This document shows positions 1-14,000 of a stretch of DNA of 64,000 bases, in pieces. A program made the position numbers and the translations under genes. Source of the stretch: Anas platyrhynchos (lineage: Eukaryota; Chordata; Aves; Anseriformes; Anatidae). The DNA lies in contig NC_092589.1 of the NCBI RefSeq assembly GCF_047663525.1, positions 59,577,501-59,641,500 on the forward strand. Reading direction: 5' to 3'. The notes under the pieces are model-generated. The model was not told where the DNA came from, searched no databases, and saw only the letters and a program-made list of their open reading frames with translations. Position 1 is the first letter of the stretch. The number at the start of each line of letters is the position of its first letter.

Positions 1-3000
1 CTATTTACTCTGTGTGAGCACAACAGCAGCTCTCATTTACCCGCTCAGGCCCTCGACATTTTTGGTGTATTTTGTCTGCCATTATCTATCTTTACATCTA
101 TATTAAACACATGCTAGTTTAGATTCTTGATGGAATTTAGCTTCCATCTGCAGCTACCAGTGAATTAACGTATACAAACATCTTAATTATATATTAATGT
201 AAGACACCACATGTAATTCATGTAGCATGTTCTGTCACAGCTATAAAGCATATAGACCTGCAGAGCTGTACCATGTGCCTCCAGCCTTGTAACGCCTCAG
301 CTGCAGGGGCACACTGCAACCTCCTGGGCAGCAGCAGCAGCAGAAGCTGCAGCATTGCTGCTCCACTTAGGGATGCCCTGGGATCCTGGTGGCACCCTAC
401 ACAGCCCCATCAGCGCTGGCAGATGGCAGGCAGAGAGACATTCCAGGCTGCATACCTGGAACCCCTGCAATCTTTGTATTATATACAAAATCCCTGCTCT
501 TAGGGCTTCCCTGTCTCAGGCAGATGATATTTTTGCCTCAGCTTCCTGCATGTAAAACTGGGACACCACACCTGGTCGCTAGTTATTTGGAGTGCAACTT
601 TGCTTATCAACATTTACTTCTCAGTAAGATTAATTGCTTTCATCCAACATAAAGAGCCATAAAAAATCTACAATAATAGAATACTTCATGTTGATAGGGA
701 CCTCTAGAGGTCACCTCCCCTTCCTAACCCCTGATTTTGTTATTGTAACAGCTCACATGATCATTTCCTAACCCAGCTTGGTAAAATTGTGTCAGGTGGC
801 TTTAGATTTAGTATGAAAATGCTGAAGCAAATCAGATCTTCACCTGGCTTTGCTTGGTGGGATGACTTATGGGGCAGCTGTGCTGGCAGATTAGAGGAGC
901 AACCTTTGGCAAGTGGATGTGTTTATCCAGATCTACCGGGAATGCAAATTCCTCACCCCCTGCACCTGCAGCTCCAAAAGGACATGTGGCACAGCATCGG
1001 TTACTTGGATTCCACCTCCCAGCAGCTCAGGTTCCTACACTTCATGAAGTTCTCTTGAGGCTTTGACAAAACATCCCAAATCCTCAGCGAATAGTAATTG
1101 TTAACAGTATTTACACAGGTGTATGAACTTCCCATGTGTTCTGTTCTTACTTGCCATGCAAAATGTCACAAAGATTAATACAAAGAAAACTGTAGCATCA
1201 CTGAGAACTTGAGTAAAGCCTACCCATACACGTTACATTCAACTAGATAAAGCAAGCAAAAGCCTTTTATAAACCTCGGAGGTTAAGAAGCTTAAGTCAG
1301 TCCCATAAAGACAAAAGCCAGTCTCGTTATACCTGCCTATCACAGAGAAGCCATTCTAGGAAGCATGCCAGGCTGCACATCTCCCAGGGCTACTCCAGCC
1401 AGCAGAGTCTAAACAGTAAGCATATGATGACCACTGGATACATATTTTTGTTTTAAATTTTTGCTGAAATAGCTTAGCTAAAAGTCTCATTCACAGACGA
1501 TGATTAGCAAGTGACAATTAATTAATATTTAGCTAGTAAGACTTGTGAGGCGTCTGCTACTTGGTCCCAAAAGCCAGGAGAAATGTTAAGACACTGTAAG
1601 TTCATATGCATTGTGCCCTTGCACTACTGACCCCAGGAGTCAAAACCTGGCAAGGTACCTTCCACTGTGCCAGTGCAGTGTTCAGCTATGGCAGTCGGAG
1701 GGGGTTACGGGGCTAGGGAAGAAAGTCAGGCTCCCTTTGACACCACAGCTTTTCAGAAGTGCAACACAGGAGTTTCTGGGTCTTGTTCATGCCCATCCAT
1801 TTTCAAACTGATGCAGCTAAACCAGTACAAGTTCTTACATGCTTGTTTGTTGTGCCCTGACCTTTTTCAAAGCAATCAGAAGAAAATGAGAGTTTACAGT
1901 TATATTTTTTTTTTTCCTGGAGATTATACATATCCACTTCAGAGTTTGGCCCAGTCTCTCTGGCTTGGCTCCCAGAGCTATGTTTCCACTAGTAAGCATC
2001 TGAGTGCAGGAGGAAAAGAGGAGAGTCCAGCTGCTTTAAGGATAGGTGTGTGTTTGCACAGACTTGGCCCCTGTGTGTTGAATGGCAGAGCTTTCAGCCC
2101 AGGAGCAGAGAAGGGCTGGGCTAAGCAACACTCCTCTCTTGCCAGTACATTTTCATCAGAGAAGGTCAGACTCGGAGCGTGCCAAAATCCACACAAATAA
2201 CAAACTTCCAGCAAGGCTTTGACAACACCGCCATCCCAGAGGAGGAGAGAGACAGAAAGCAGCCACCTTCCTATGCAAAGCCAGAGTGAAACCCAGAGGC
2301 TCTCCTCCCTTCTCAAGGCACTCTTCATTGGCCTGTGCCAAATACTGCAGTGTTACCCCATGCCAGCTCTAATGATGGTAATGACAGCAAAAAAAGATCA
2401 AAGCAAGCCTCTTGGATTTGAAAAGGGTTTCTCCAAAGCTAAATTTTTCATTGCAGGTAAATTAATCTAGGCAATAAACGCCTTGTTTGAACATCTCCTA
2501 GTCTTCACCAAAACACGAATTCCATCTTTTTTTCCCCATCTGTTGCATTCCCTCTCACCATGCTCTGTTGTATACTGCCCAGAAGGGGAACTGAAATGTC
2601 ATTTCTCCCATCACTTCTTTTGGTCTGCATACCCTCAGCCAAACATCCTCACCTTGCCCTGTGAATCAGACTTCTGAGACTTTTCTTCCCATGAAAGGGA
2701 TTTACAAGTGTAATTCCTCATTAGTAACAACATTATGATTCTTATTAAGAATTCTATGTTAAAAAGAAATCTCCCAATTTATACATCACTTACTCTCTGC
2801 AGTGTTAGTACTGTGAATTTCTGATGTCCAGCAGTTAACAAACTGAAGCACTAGTAGAAACTCTCTTCTGGCTTAAACAGGCACACCACCGTCTCCACAG
2901 ACTTGAGAAGAGAGTGGGCAGCTACTTTGCCAAAATCCTGACTTAGCTTCCTGGCTCTGCTGCAGACTACACCTTTTTTATTTATTTTAGCCACAAATGA

Positions 3001-6000
3001 GCAAAACTACCTCTATAAAGACCTCCACAGGTAGAAAGGTGGCTTGGGCTCCTGTTGCACCTACCATGTAGCTGCTCAGCCTCCAGGCACCTCAGCTGAA
3101 GCAGTCAGACACAGGGCTGCGTCCCCACTGATCCTCTTCCAGCACATGACTACGGAAGAAACCTCACCAGAAAGCTTTGTGATGTGGGGAACTTGAGCAA
3201 GCTCACAATGTTTTTCATTCCCATGGGCAACAGGTATTACGCTGTCAACATGTGGCAGGAGGGCAGTTAAATGCTCTTTTTTTTTTTCCTTCCATTTTCC
3301 ACGTAAACTTTAAGATAAAAAGTCCTCGGAAGCATGTCACAAGCACATTACAGGTGAGGGAGGGAGAACACAGAGGCAGAATAATTCACACCCACCCTGG
3401 CTCTCTCCTGCGCCTGCTTCAGCGCCTTGGAGGTGCAGAGCCAGCGCAGTGGGTCTGGAAGGAGCCAGGCCCTTCTTCCCAGCCGTAACCATCGCCTTGG
3501 CCCTACCACAGCTGGCCCTAAGCCAGGCCAGGTGCGAGGGAAGAGGAGCAGAAGGGGAACAGGGACCCTTCCAGATGCACCCAGATGCACCGATGGGAAG
3601 TTAAATTCAACAAACACTACCACATTTTAAGTGAGGACTACTCACAGAAACATTAGGAACAGCGCTTGACTTGCACTCTCAACAGAACTGGCTGCCACGC
3701 TGACTTCAGCAGTGAGTTACAGCTCAGGCAATGTGTTGCTACTGCCCATTAGCTGCCGATGTCCTTCATTACCACACGCCAAGGTCTTCGGCCTGCTCCT
3801 GTTCCGCCGCCAGCCAGCCTAGCACGGGCTGCGCTGAATGGAAAGGCTGCCCGATGATGAGGAAAGACTCCCACACGGTTCAATATATTCTTTGGCAGAA
3901 AACTGAGATTAAAAGCAGGCTAAACTCAATTACTATTTGTGTAACTAGAGTATCCTGGTTACCGGGCCTGTAACCATAGCAATCATTTAAACAAAGCTTT
4001 AAGGAAAAAAAAAATTCCCTTGTTATTAAAATGTTGATCCTTGATTCTGATTCAGCTTCTTGATCTTCCTATTGTCTCAGGTCTCAGAGGTGCTGTCTGC
4101 CTGCAGGTTTTGTAGGAGACACAGAAAAGGAAGAGCTCAGCTCAGAGCCGCAGAATATCCTCAGCTAGCATTTGTGTCTTGTGCTAACAGCATTATTAAT
4201 AGAATTATGCTTCCAAAACATACGAATACCAAAGGATCAGATTGTCATGCGGGGATTCAGACGTTTGTGAACACAATACAAGTAATCGGCTAGCAGGGAT
4301 GTTTCTTACAACAAGTCTCAGGCAATTAAACCGAGCCTACTATTCTTCACATTCCAAACAAGGTAATATTTAGTTTGGAGCCAAACTCATTTAAAACCTT
4401 AGGCACTGAAAATGAAAGAAAAAAAAAAAGATGGACGCATTTGGCAATTCTATATTATTATTATTTAAGTCTCCTCAATTTTACAGCCGGATTACCTTCC
4501 ATCTCCAAAGACTCCATTCCACAGTCATGACTCTTGTATTAGTAAGAGTCATGCAGGCATTACACAAAGGGCAGCATTGATCTGTTATTCTGTAACTCTA
4601 TCTGGATAACCAGGGAGATTTTTATTTTGAAAAGATCCTGCTGGAGCTTTTTTTTTCCCTTCCTTCAAATGCTTGTTAAATGAGTATGTAGCCAGGAAAA
4701 TGGGACACAGAAAGCAGTAAGATGGATGTGATCTGCACACGTGTTTTTCTCACAAGAAAACAAGTGCAATGCATGTTTAACAAAAGGGAGTAGCTTCAGG
4801 GTTATGTTATATAAGGGACCCAGATGTAAACTCTTCAATGTATAGCACTCCAGGCAGGTCCATTAGAAAAACTAAACCTTTCTGTTCATAGGAGGCAGGA
4901 ACAAATTTCTTCTTGAACCATAGCTTAAGAACTGCTCCTGAATGCCACCACAGCTAGTTTAGACCCAGAAGCTTTGCTCACATGAGCACAGCATCAGGCT
5001 GTCTCCGGGTTAATGAGCTATACCAGCAGCCGTAATTTCTCTGCATATCCCATTGATGTTGGTTGGACATCACTGAATGAAAAGAAAATATGCAGCAAAC
5101 ACAGTGACTAACACATGCATTTAACGCCAAAAAATACTAATTTATCAAGTCAGTGACAAAACACAGCAGCTGCAGCCTTAACAGGAGACCAGGTTTTGTT
5201 TTATATGGCCAGGTTTTACTAGCATCAGAATGAACAGAAGTTGTTTCACAGAATACCGTCAGGATAGAAATCAAATGTGAATATAGCTGTGTGAAACCTG
5301 GACATTTATTTTTAGGTACACACCCCCACACACATATGCAGCCTGAATAGTTTGTTCCCCTCCTCTGATACAATTAGGGATGCCTCCAGCCAGAACATGA
5401 GCCCAGGCTTGCTTTTAACCCAATTTGCCAGTGCCACCCCTATTTAACTACATACTATATCATGTAACAGCTTGAAAAGGGCTTTTTTTTTTTCTTTGAC
5501 TTTTTCTTTGCTCCACATTCTCCCAATGCTATTCAGTTTCTTTTAGCAACACAGTAATTACCATTCCAGATCAAACCTGAAGTTCTGCAATTTAAAGCTC
5601 AATACCATATGTCTCCCAAAAAGTGGCAGAGACTGCAGTAATTAAGCCAGGGGAAGAACAGTCTCCCCTTCGCATTACTTCCCATTTTGTTTTCCCACTC
5701 AGGCTGAAGGCTTAAACCATTACCTAAGATCCCTTTAGCAAAATACCAATATGGAATCACTGCATTTACTTGCAATTACCTGACTGTGGTTTATTTACAT
5801 TTCCACCTCATAAATAGATCTTCATATGTGAAGAGGCAGGTATCCAAAGTGCTTTCTACAATTAACACAACACGCAGTTATTCAACTTGAATGTTATTCA
5901 AGTCAGTCACAGCATTTGCTTCCAAAATTAAATCTGAACAGCTACAGCCAGCTCTTCAGAGCGCTTCCAACCTCCTAATCACACCTCATCTCTTTTGAGC

Positions 6001-6639
6001 TGTGGCCCTCCTTCACCCGTAGCAGTATTTGCTTTACCTTTTGTAAGTTTGGATTGCTTCCATCCCTTACATCCTTCCTGAATTCTGTGGTAATATGCAA
6101 AGGCAGAAAAATCTTGCTGTAAGCATATGGAGAAAGGTTTGCTAGATTAGATGATTAGTCAGACTGCCGAGAACCTTACACATGAGATGAAGTGTTCAGT
6201 CAGAACACGAGAAGCCCTTCTGCCTAGGACTACTGTGCTGCACTGCCATCCACAGAATCCCTTCTGAGGTTTCTCCAGCACCAGAGGGCACATTCCCATT
6301 AACAGATGCAACAAAAAGCAAAGGATTCAGCACTCTGTTCCCTGTTCATCCCTCCTGGCAGCACACAAGCGCTCCTGAGACAACTCCCACAGACCACACT
6401 AGGCTGCAGGAAGGGCATTTCAAATGTCAACACGCCAAACAGTACTTCTGTTGTGCAAAGGGACTTGTCGCACTCCCATTTGGTGCAGCAGTCTTCAAAA
6501 TGACTGCATCTAAGCTTCATTTTAAATGACACCCAAGAACTGTTTACCTTTTAAATTTAAGGTGAACAGATTCAGTCTCTCAAAAAACAGTAGGTGTGAG
6601 AAGCCAGTTGACAGAAGAGCGGGGAAAGAAGAACCCACA
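1..6639. other. Intergenic DNA downstream of HECA
   Basis: AT-rich sequence with short open frames only, none with recognisable protein features on either strand. By conserved synteny (human 6q24) the next gene beyond HECA would be TXLNB, converging on it. I looked for taxilin-type coiled-coil coding sequence and found none. One possible CR1 tail lies near 0.67 kb. Confidence 0.6.
672..732 (-). mobile_element. Possible CR1 3'-tail fragment
   Basis: The stretch resembles the CR1 3'UTR pattern: a TAGAAT motif, then a degenerate 'gttgatagggacctctagaggtcacctcc', which parallels the usual 'ggttggaagggacctct..ggtcat' of CR1 tails. It is short and diverged, so the assignment is tentative. Confidence 0.4.
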
Positions 6640-6656
6640 CTATTAGGTGTCTGGTA

Positions 6657-6662
6657 TTTATT
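6657..6662 (-). terminator. Candidate distal HECA poly(A) signal (AATAAA)
   Basis: TTTATT on the plus strand reads AATAAA on the minus strand, about 4.24 kb past the HECA stop. Cleavage would be expected about 15-25 nt further on, near 6,635-6,642. This position is inferred, with no transcript support. Confidence 0.4.
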
Positions 6663-9600
6663 ATTTTTTTTTAATACAGAGAAGTCACAACAAAATATTC
6701 TCTAACAACACACGCAAATGATATCATAACCAATTATTTTAATTTCATCAACATTCATTTTCTATGTACATATTCTTCCATTTGCAAAAGTGCAATCCAA
6801 AAATGTCTCAACAAGAAACCTTTACGGACAAGTATATTTTTGAGGGGTTTTCTCACCGGTGGCCTTACAACAGCATGTTTGTTCTCAGTTACCTGGTACA
6901 GCAAAATGAAGAGTACATGGGGGGGAAAAAAAAGAAAAGAAAAAAAAGAAATTGTGTTAGATGCCTCCCTCGTAGGAATATTCCCTATTTTCCCAAATAA
7001 ATTCATTATGAATACACTGCTCACTACTGGACACATGAATGCAAATAGACTATGGAATAGTCAATGGACTATAGAGCACTGTAATTTTAATGTCTCTGCA
7101 GCATTAGACAGAACATGAATTTCAGCCTGCTCACGGTGGTAGATGTCAAATTATGTATCAGCATGTAAAAGATGTCTACTGTGTTAGTTATGGTTATCAA
7201 AACTTACTTTTAAACGTCCTACCGATGGATGAATTCATTTACACATCCAAAATATTAAGTCTATCTAAATGCAAGCCTCTCCTATGGAAAACATCGTTAA
7301 CTACTGGAAAGAAAAGCATTTGCACATGCAACTCCTATTACTATCACAAGGAGTATCGTGCATTTAAGAGTAGAATGAACCTCCAAATCCAGAGGACTGT
7401 ATTCTCGTTTACAAAACATACTTCAGGCACAGTTTAATCCGACCACAGGCCAGACTAAAAAGAACACACAGCATCAGAAAAATGAAAGGTAGTGAAGAGT
7501 AAACTTTAGCCAAACAAGCAAAGCAAGCAGCTCCCTACATTGACAAGTCATTTCCCTTTTGACACATTTAAAAGCTCAATGACTACTACCAATGCTTGTC
7601 ATGACAGATAGCAAACCAACTGTTGTCTAGTTCAACCTCTTAAGCAGCCATTAAGTCTCAAAGTTCACTCTGACTTCGTACTTATGCAACGCCTAGCCAA
7701 AACTCTCATAGCCAAAGGGTGGGCCTGTCTGCTTGACTGGAGTCTGATGCATCTTATTAAAAAAAAATATAATCTTGCATTGTGCAGTAACACAAGACCA
7801 GTTTTCAGCATCAGCAAGAAGCAGAGAAAGTATTCCCTACAAATTAGGGACAATTTACTTTAGAGGAAAAGTTCAGAGGAATCTTTCTATAGCTCAGCTG
7901 GTTTCCATTGAGAATCATTTTACAGTACTACATGTGCTGCTAGCCTGCAGTTGAGAGATGTGCTTTGCAAGAAAAAAAGGCATTTCCTCAAGTGGTAGCT
8001 AAGACTCACTTAAAATCAGAATTAAAAGGAAAAGGTGATTGAGAACTAAATTGTTGCCTTAGATAGGTTTGTAAACAACTTCTTGTTGCTATTAAGACTT
8101 TAAACATGCTTTCCCCTCCCCACTTTCTTGGTCTGCTGCATTCTTAATTTTGACTTGAATATATTGTATAACCTTTAACATGTTTGTGTTTTTAAGAAGT
8201 GGTCAAATTACTTTTCTCCACTTCTACTCATTCTCGATTGTCATACATACATATCTGAAGAGGCATCTAAGAACATAAAGAATCATAAATTAAGCTACAT
8301 TAAGGAAAGTAAGCGAACAAGTATTTAAAAGAACTCCACATCCCATTTCTGCCCTACCATGTGCATTGCAGTGACACCTCCCCTCACCAAATGTGTGAAA
8401 AAAATGGGTACAGAATGCTACTGTTTTGTTACCCTTTTAGTGTATGTGGGAATTAATACCTTAGGCTCAAGGCATGAGTGACTAGCACTCAAGATCAAAT
8501 ACTATATGTATTCTTCATTTTTTATCATGACAGGAGCTTTGTCTTTGCTGTGTGATTTCAGACTGCTACAAGAGTCCAATATTTATGCATGTAATCTGGT
8601 ACCCATGGTATTGCCAGACAATGCAACTCCAAACTACCCTAACTCCAACAGCTTGTGGAAATATACCACTGAAGGTGAAGGGCTCATCCTCCCCAAGGAA
8701 TTAATTTGAATTATAACTTGATTGCTCTCCATAAGGGAAATCTACACTGCACAGCTAACCAGGTTATCTATCTGCTAGCCAACTTCTTCAAGCCCACGTA
8801 CACCTGGGCCAGATCCTGCTTCTATGGCCAATGGTTACAGTGCTGGTGCCACTGTAACTGGAGTGGGCATAACTTGGTTTGTGATAGCCACACCAGAACA
8901 GTGTTAGAAGTGCCCCGAAGTTCTTCCCACAATTTGTCTTAAAAAGGAAGCAGTTTTCCCCAAACTGTCACAAACAGACCCCCAAGGAACAACTACACAT
9001 AACCCCAAGAATGTGCTCCAGACACAAACACACGGACAGAAGAGAAGACAGAGCAAGGGGGGAGCCAGTGATGTAGACTATCACAGCCTGTTAACGTTGC
9101 TGTTCAGACCAGCGGTGGTAGATCACCAATATAACCGTTACGAGATAGTCCGGTCCTATCCGGATGTGAAAATCATTAACTTGACTTGGCTGGCTTCTAA
9201 GGACATTACCACTCAAGTTAGCAGTAAGTGATGTGTGCCAACATAAGCCCTCTATGCAGAGTATTACTTGAAGAGTGGCTAATGCTTAAAGGAGCTAATT
9301 TTGCAGTGAAGACAGCCAGGAAATAAACCTGTGAACTTGGCATTTTTTTACGCACAGAGAAACATGGATATTCAGTTTGAATTTTATGTGCACGTTAATT
9401 TCTTAACTTAGCAGAAAGTGTAACTCTGTCCAGTATACCCAACACTTTCTTAGCTTCTGACTTTTCTGTTTTCCTTCCCATGGTGTGCAGATTATCAGGG
9501 ACATTTTTAAGATCATGATTTCAACGGATACACTCTTTGAGATTCTAATGTGGGAAAACAAAAAAAACTTCAGAAGAAACAAAAAATAATCCCACCTCAT

Positions 9601-9718
9601 GAAAAGAAACAAAACCCATACCTTGAGTGACCAATCACTCCATAAACAACAAAAAAAATACAAAAATCTCAGCTGGCTTTAGAAGCCAAGTAAAAGATTA
9701 ATGACCTATTTTAAAACT

Positions 9719-9724
9719 TTTATT
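9719..9724 (-). terminator. Candidate proximal HECA poly(A) signal (AATAAA)
   Basis: A minus-strand AATAAA lies about 1.18 kb past the HECA stop. It could give a short-3'UTR isoform. It is a single hexamer in AT-rich DNA, so chance occurrence is possible. Confidence 0.25.
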
Positions 9725-10899
9725 TATGTAAGGGAAAAGTTGGGAGCAAGAAACAAAAATTGCAGATTCTACAGGGCCAACCCCTATGACACAAATTCAC
9801 TGCCTAATGCATTGACTACTATATACAGCACAGAGGCATGTAGAAAGTAAATACACTAAGTTTGCTTTCTTAAAAAGTCTCCAAGGTTTTTAGATCCTGG
9901 ACTTACATAATTTTGAAAGACAAAGGTGCAGCAATTAATTGACTTAAAAACTGATGCCATGTGTCATACTAAGTACCTCTCAGCTCTTACTGGTCTGATG
10001 GCCCAGATCCCACTTCATGGTCCTCTTTCCAAGCCAGTCAGTCACACCAGTCTGCAGTAGGCAGCAAAGCCTCAGTCCCAGCAGACACACACAAACATCC
10101 CCGTTCAGTTCAGCCTGTTCCTTCCATTTATCACAAGGTCCTAAAATATCTGTGAAGAAATACCTTTAAATAAAGCATTTTAAGATCTCCAGCTTGTTTT
10201 GGTATAAACAAATGACCTGACCGCTAACATTACAACACTGGTGGAAGCAGTACGATTGCCGTACAATCCGTCAGAGAAACACACATCAAACATATACGGC
10301 AGGAAGACGCTATGCCAAAAAATAACTCAAGGTTGCCTTTTCTGGCATAGATTTACATTCACTTGTCACACTATCTTTGTTTATCCCATCTTGGGAAACC
10401 CGAAAGAAAGCCCACTAAGATGACAGTCTGGGGCAAGCTCCTGTGCCCACTGGGACTCAATGATTTCAACAACTACAGGATGATTTCTTTCCAAGGATTC
10501 CCCATTTCCATCAAGCTAGAGGGACAACAAGCCTACACAGTTACACCCACTCTCCAACTGGACATATTTCTCTGTCCCATATATGTCTCCCCATGTCCTT
10601 CTTATAAACTGTATTACAATAATACGAAAAATAAAGCCAAATCATTTTAGCTGAACTTTACCCCACACTTGGGATATATTCAAAGGCCATTAAATTGGCT
10701 TGCCTCCAACCTTCAGAGATCTCGTCAGGAGGATTCTTGTTTAACAACATGTATATATACATATTCATATGTATACAGACAAAGAAGCTGCTCTTTCGTT
10801 AGAAAAGAAAGTAATTTCATCACAGAATGAATCCTATAAAAAGATATGTAATAAAGTTGAAATACCCATAAAATAGCTATTACTAAAGCAAAGCTTTCG

Positions 10900-11064
10900 T
10901 CAATAAGCCTCCAAAACTTTAAATGAAGAAAATGGCTTCACGAAGTGGTAGTCTAGATTTCCACAGTGAGGACACTGCTGGACGTTGCTGTATTCAGAGA
11001 AATACTGCATGCCAATCCGTACATCTATTACTGGCTTTCCACAGTGCTTACAGTTCAGTCGAGC
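10900..11064 (-). CDS. HECA: HECA coding exon 4 (C terminus and stop)
   Basis: This exon follows a pyrimidine-rich acceptor ending tttttcacag (AG at 11066-11065) and encodes residues 490-543, then TGA at 10902-10900. It carries CKHC (494-497) and CPHC (520-523), a second likely metal-binding pair, and ends in KVLEAY, the conserved vertebrate HECA C terminus. Confidence 0.96.
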   Translation of the reverse strand, partial: ARLNCKHCGKPVIDVRIGMQYFSEYSNVQQCPHCGNLDYHFVKPFSSFKVLEAY

Positions 11065-14000
11065 CTGTGAAAAAAAATAAAACAACAAAAACACTTGAAA
11101 TAACCAGATTCACCTCCATTCCTTGCCTTAGGTAAACAGACACTCAGCCCCAGCCTCTGGCAAGGCCACAGCTTCAGTAAGGAAAATGACAGCCATGGGG
11201 CCTTGATGGTAAGGACGTTTTTCACCCAGACCAGTAACTTACAGGCATACAGAATGGTTGTCACATAAGGTAGCACCTATTGCCCAGCAAAGTCTGGAGA
11301 GCGAGTTATTTCCCACTCTGACAGGAGGTACAGAATTTCAGAGCTTACATATATATATGTATAGGTTGTTTTGTGCTATTTCACCTCTGAATAAATTCAT
11401 GTGCTCACCGTACGAAGTGCTGTCTCAATAAGCCAAAAACGAAGCCACAAATTGAGGAGAGAAACTTCACCTTTGTGAAACTTCACATTTGTGCCATGCA
11501 ATCCTTACCTTAGTGTTCCCACTGCGTATCTGTTTAGGTCTACATTCGAACATGATCTCTCCATGAGACGTATCAGCATTTTAATCTTTTGGTTTAACAA
11601 ATGTATAACTCGATCTACTTTATCAGCATGGCGTTGTATCACTTTAAATATCTATTTAAACATTTATAATACGTATCAGGTTATATAAACTTAACACAAA
11701 CTATTCTCCAGCTGAGATGGGACCAACATTAACTGGATAGGTAGGAGAATTGATTAAAGGTGAAGGGTGAGGAGAGGCAGAGCTATTCATGGTCAGCAGA
11801 AACAACAGCAACAGAGCTTTCAGGAGACATCTAGCTGAGATATCCAGCCCATTTTCTGTGCAGAAAGCAACAGGCAGTGTGAAAGCTCAGCAGGGAGCAT
11901 GAAACACTCAGGAGAAGCAGGAGGTTTAAGACCACAAAGGAGGTTAAGAAGTGAAGGTGGCAAATGAGCAGTGTGGGCTTGATCTGTACCGCAGTTTAAC
12001 CTCTCAGCCTCACGTGCTAACGAAAGCTTCAGCTCTTCATTGAAAAGAACACCAAGTGATTTTCTATAGCAACCTTGACTTAAGGGATTTTCTTGGGAGG
12101 AGGACAGGAAGCAATTATTAAAGTACTACTGCTGTTGAGACAAGACTCAAAAAGAAGCAAAGCATGAAGTCCACAGATAGCTGCTTTGCTTGACAAGCAG
12201 AAATTCTAAGAAATGCAGTCTAATGGGGCACAGATTTACGGTGATTTTCTTAAAATGCGGGTTTTCCCCTTGCTGGTGTCCAGCCCATCATCTAGCTGCC
12301 ATCAACCTGACAGTGGATGTAGTTCATTATCCTATATGCACATTCTTGAAGTATAATGAAATATTTTGAAATAAGGTATAAAATTATTCAAAACAAGAAA
12401 TTAGCAAGGCAATTCAGAGTTAAATTATATACCATATTTAAATGTCATTCCTCTATATGCAGAATCATCTGTAACAATACCAGTGAAACAATGACACACA
12501 TTACCCAGCAATCAGTAGCTGAAGCTAGTGGTTTTATATTCAGATCTATTATTTACCCTGTACTGTCATACTGTCCATTAATCATACAATTAAGACTCTT
12601 TTAGAACGAGACCTTAATTCCTGTCTTGTACATTCAAAAGAAGCAATTCAGATTTAAATTTCCTGAATTTTACAGAGCTAGTAAGTTAGCATCTGTGTTT
12701 TATCTTTAAAAGTCCCTATTTAAAAAAAGCTGCAATCTCAAGAGGCACAAAAAGGAAGGCATCTCTGCCTTTTGTTGCAGTCATTAACAATGTAATTTTA
12801 TCCAGTACCAGCAACTCCACTTGTCTTGTGATCAACACATCTTGGTAAATATGTTAAATTTAAAATTAAACAGTGTGTCACATATTGGTAAAGCTCTATT
12901 AGAGATTGCTCTTGTATTGCCACATCTTCAAGGGCAGCGACTGTCTTCCTTTTAAGCCTCACTCAGAACTAAGACTGCTGGAGCTTAGAAATTTTTATTC
13001 TTAAGAAATTAAGAGACTGCAAATCTTTATGGAAAGCATCCACAAAGCCATGAAGTGACCATTCTTGGAACACCTGCTCTAAACCCGTTACAAAATCTAT
13101 GTGTCAGGAGCCAGCCACTGCCTTCTGACATGCCAGAAGGAACCACTGAGCTGCACCTACAAAAACACCTGGTGCTATTTACACGACTGCCTACAATGGG
13201 TCACCCCTACCTCCGTAACACAACTCTGCTGAGCTTTGAGAGGTCAAACAGAAAAACGTCTTGAATACTGCTGATGGTCCTGCTGCATCAGGCATGTACC
13301 TGCTTTGGAGTAAACCGAGGCTCTTTCCCACCCAAGATATAAATGAGGTGAGCACTTAACGAAAGCTAGGTTTCTTCAGTACCATCAGCACAGTCAGTTG
13401 CAGCAAAGATTAAGGAGAGATAGGTAATCTCCAAGCACAAAGACTCTTAGACTTTTAAATTTCCTCAGCTTTTTTGCAATGATTGTCTTATGACAGAACT
13501 CAACTCAAGCAACTAGAAGAACCTTGAATGCACATATCATCTGCTAAAAAAATGTGCAAATATTATTAAAATACTACTAGAATTTTACCCGATGCCAAAG
13601 GTAATGCCTAATGATCATCCCAAGCACCAGCTTTAATTGTGAATGCATTTAAAGGGCCTTTAATTAAAAAAAAATACGTAATCACTGACTGTTACATTAG
13701 CTTTTGTCTAGCTATAGGCCTTCATGCTCTGTAAATTAAGATAAAGGGACATGAACTCTGCTTTCTTATACTACACGCATAGGCTGAAAAAGAAGGATGG
13801 AGGAAGGGAAGGGAGGAGAGAAACACAAACCTTTGCTTTATTTATCATCAGTTGGAATCTCACCTTAGGAATCTTACTTATCAAGGATACTGACCTGACA
13901 ACAGGGAGATGCTGCCAGAATATCGTAGGTATACATAGTTCCCAGCTGATGCCAGCTTCCATCCCATCGGGACTTGCACTTAATGCAGATAATTTTGTGA

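Larger units (their letters stand above)
6640..10899 (-). other. HECA: Probable HECA 3' untranslated region
   Basis: About 4.2 kb of AT-rich sequence without a convincing coding frame follows the HECA stop codon. On the minus strand there is a canonical AATAAA at 6662-6657, next to a T/A-rich stretch, and an earlier one at 9724-9719. I infer that the distal signal is the main poly(A) site because vertebrate HECA messages are known for long 3'UTRs. The exact end is not visible from sequence alone. Small open frames in this stretch show no recognisable protein and are left out. Confidence 0.5.

Noticed and set aside
1667..2200. 177-codon plus-strand frame downstream of HECA
   Set aside because: Checked as a possible TXLNB exon. 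It has no coiled-coil heptads or taxilin-like sequence and no clear splice sites.
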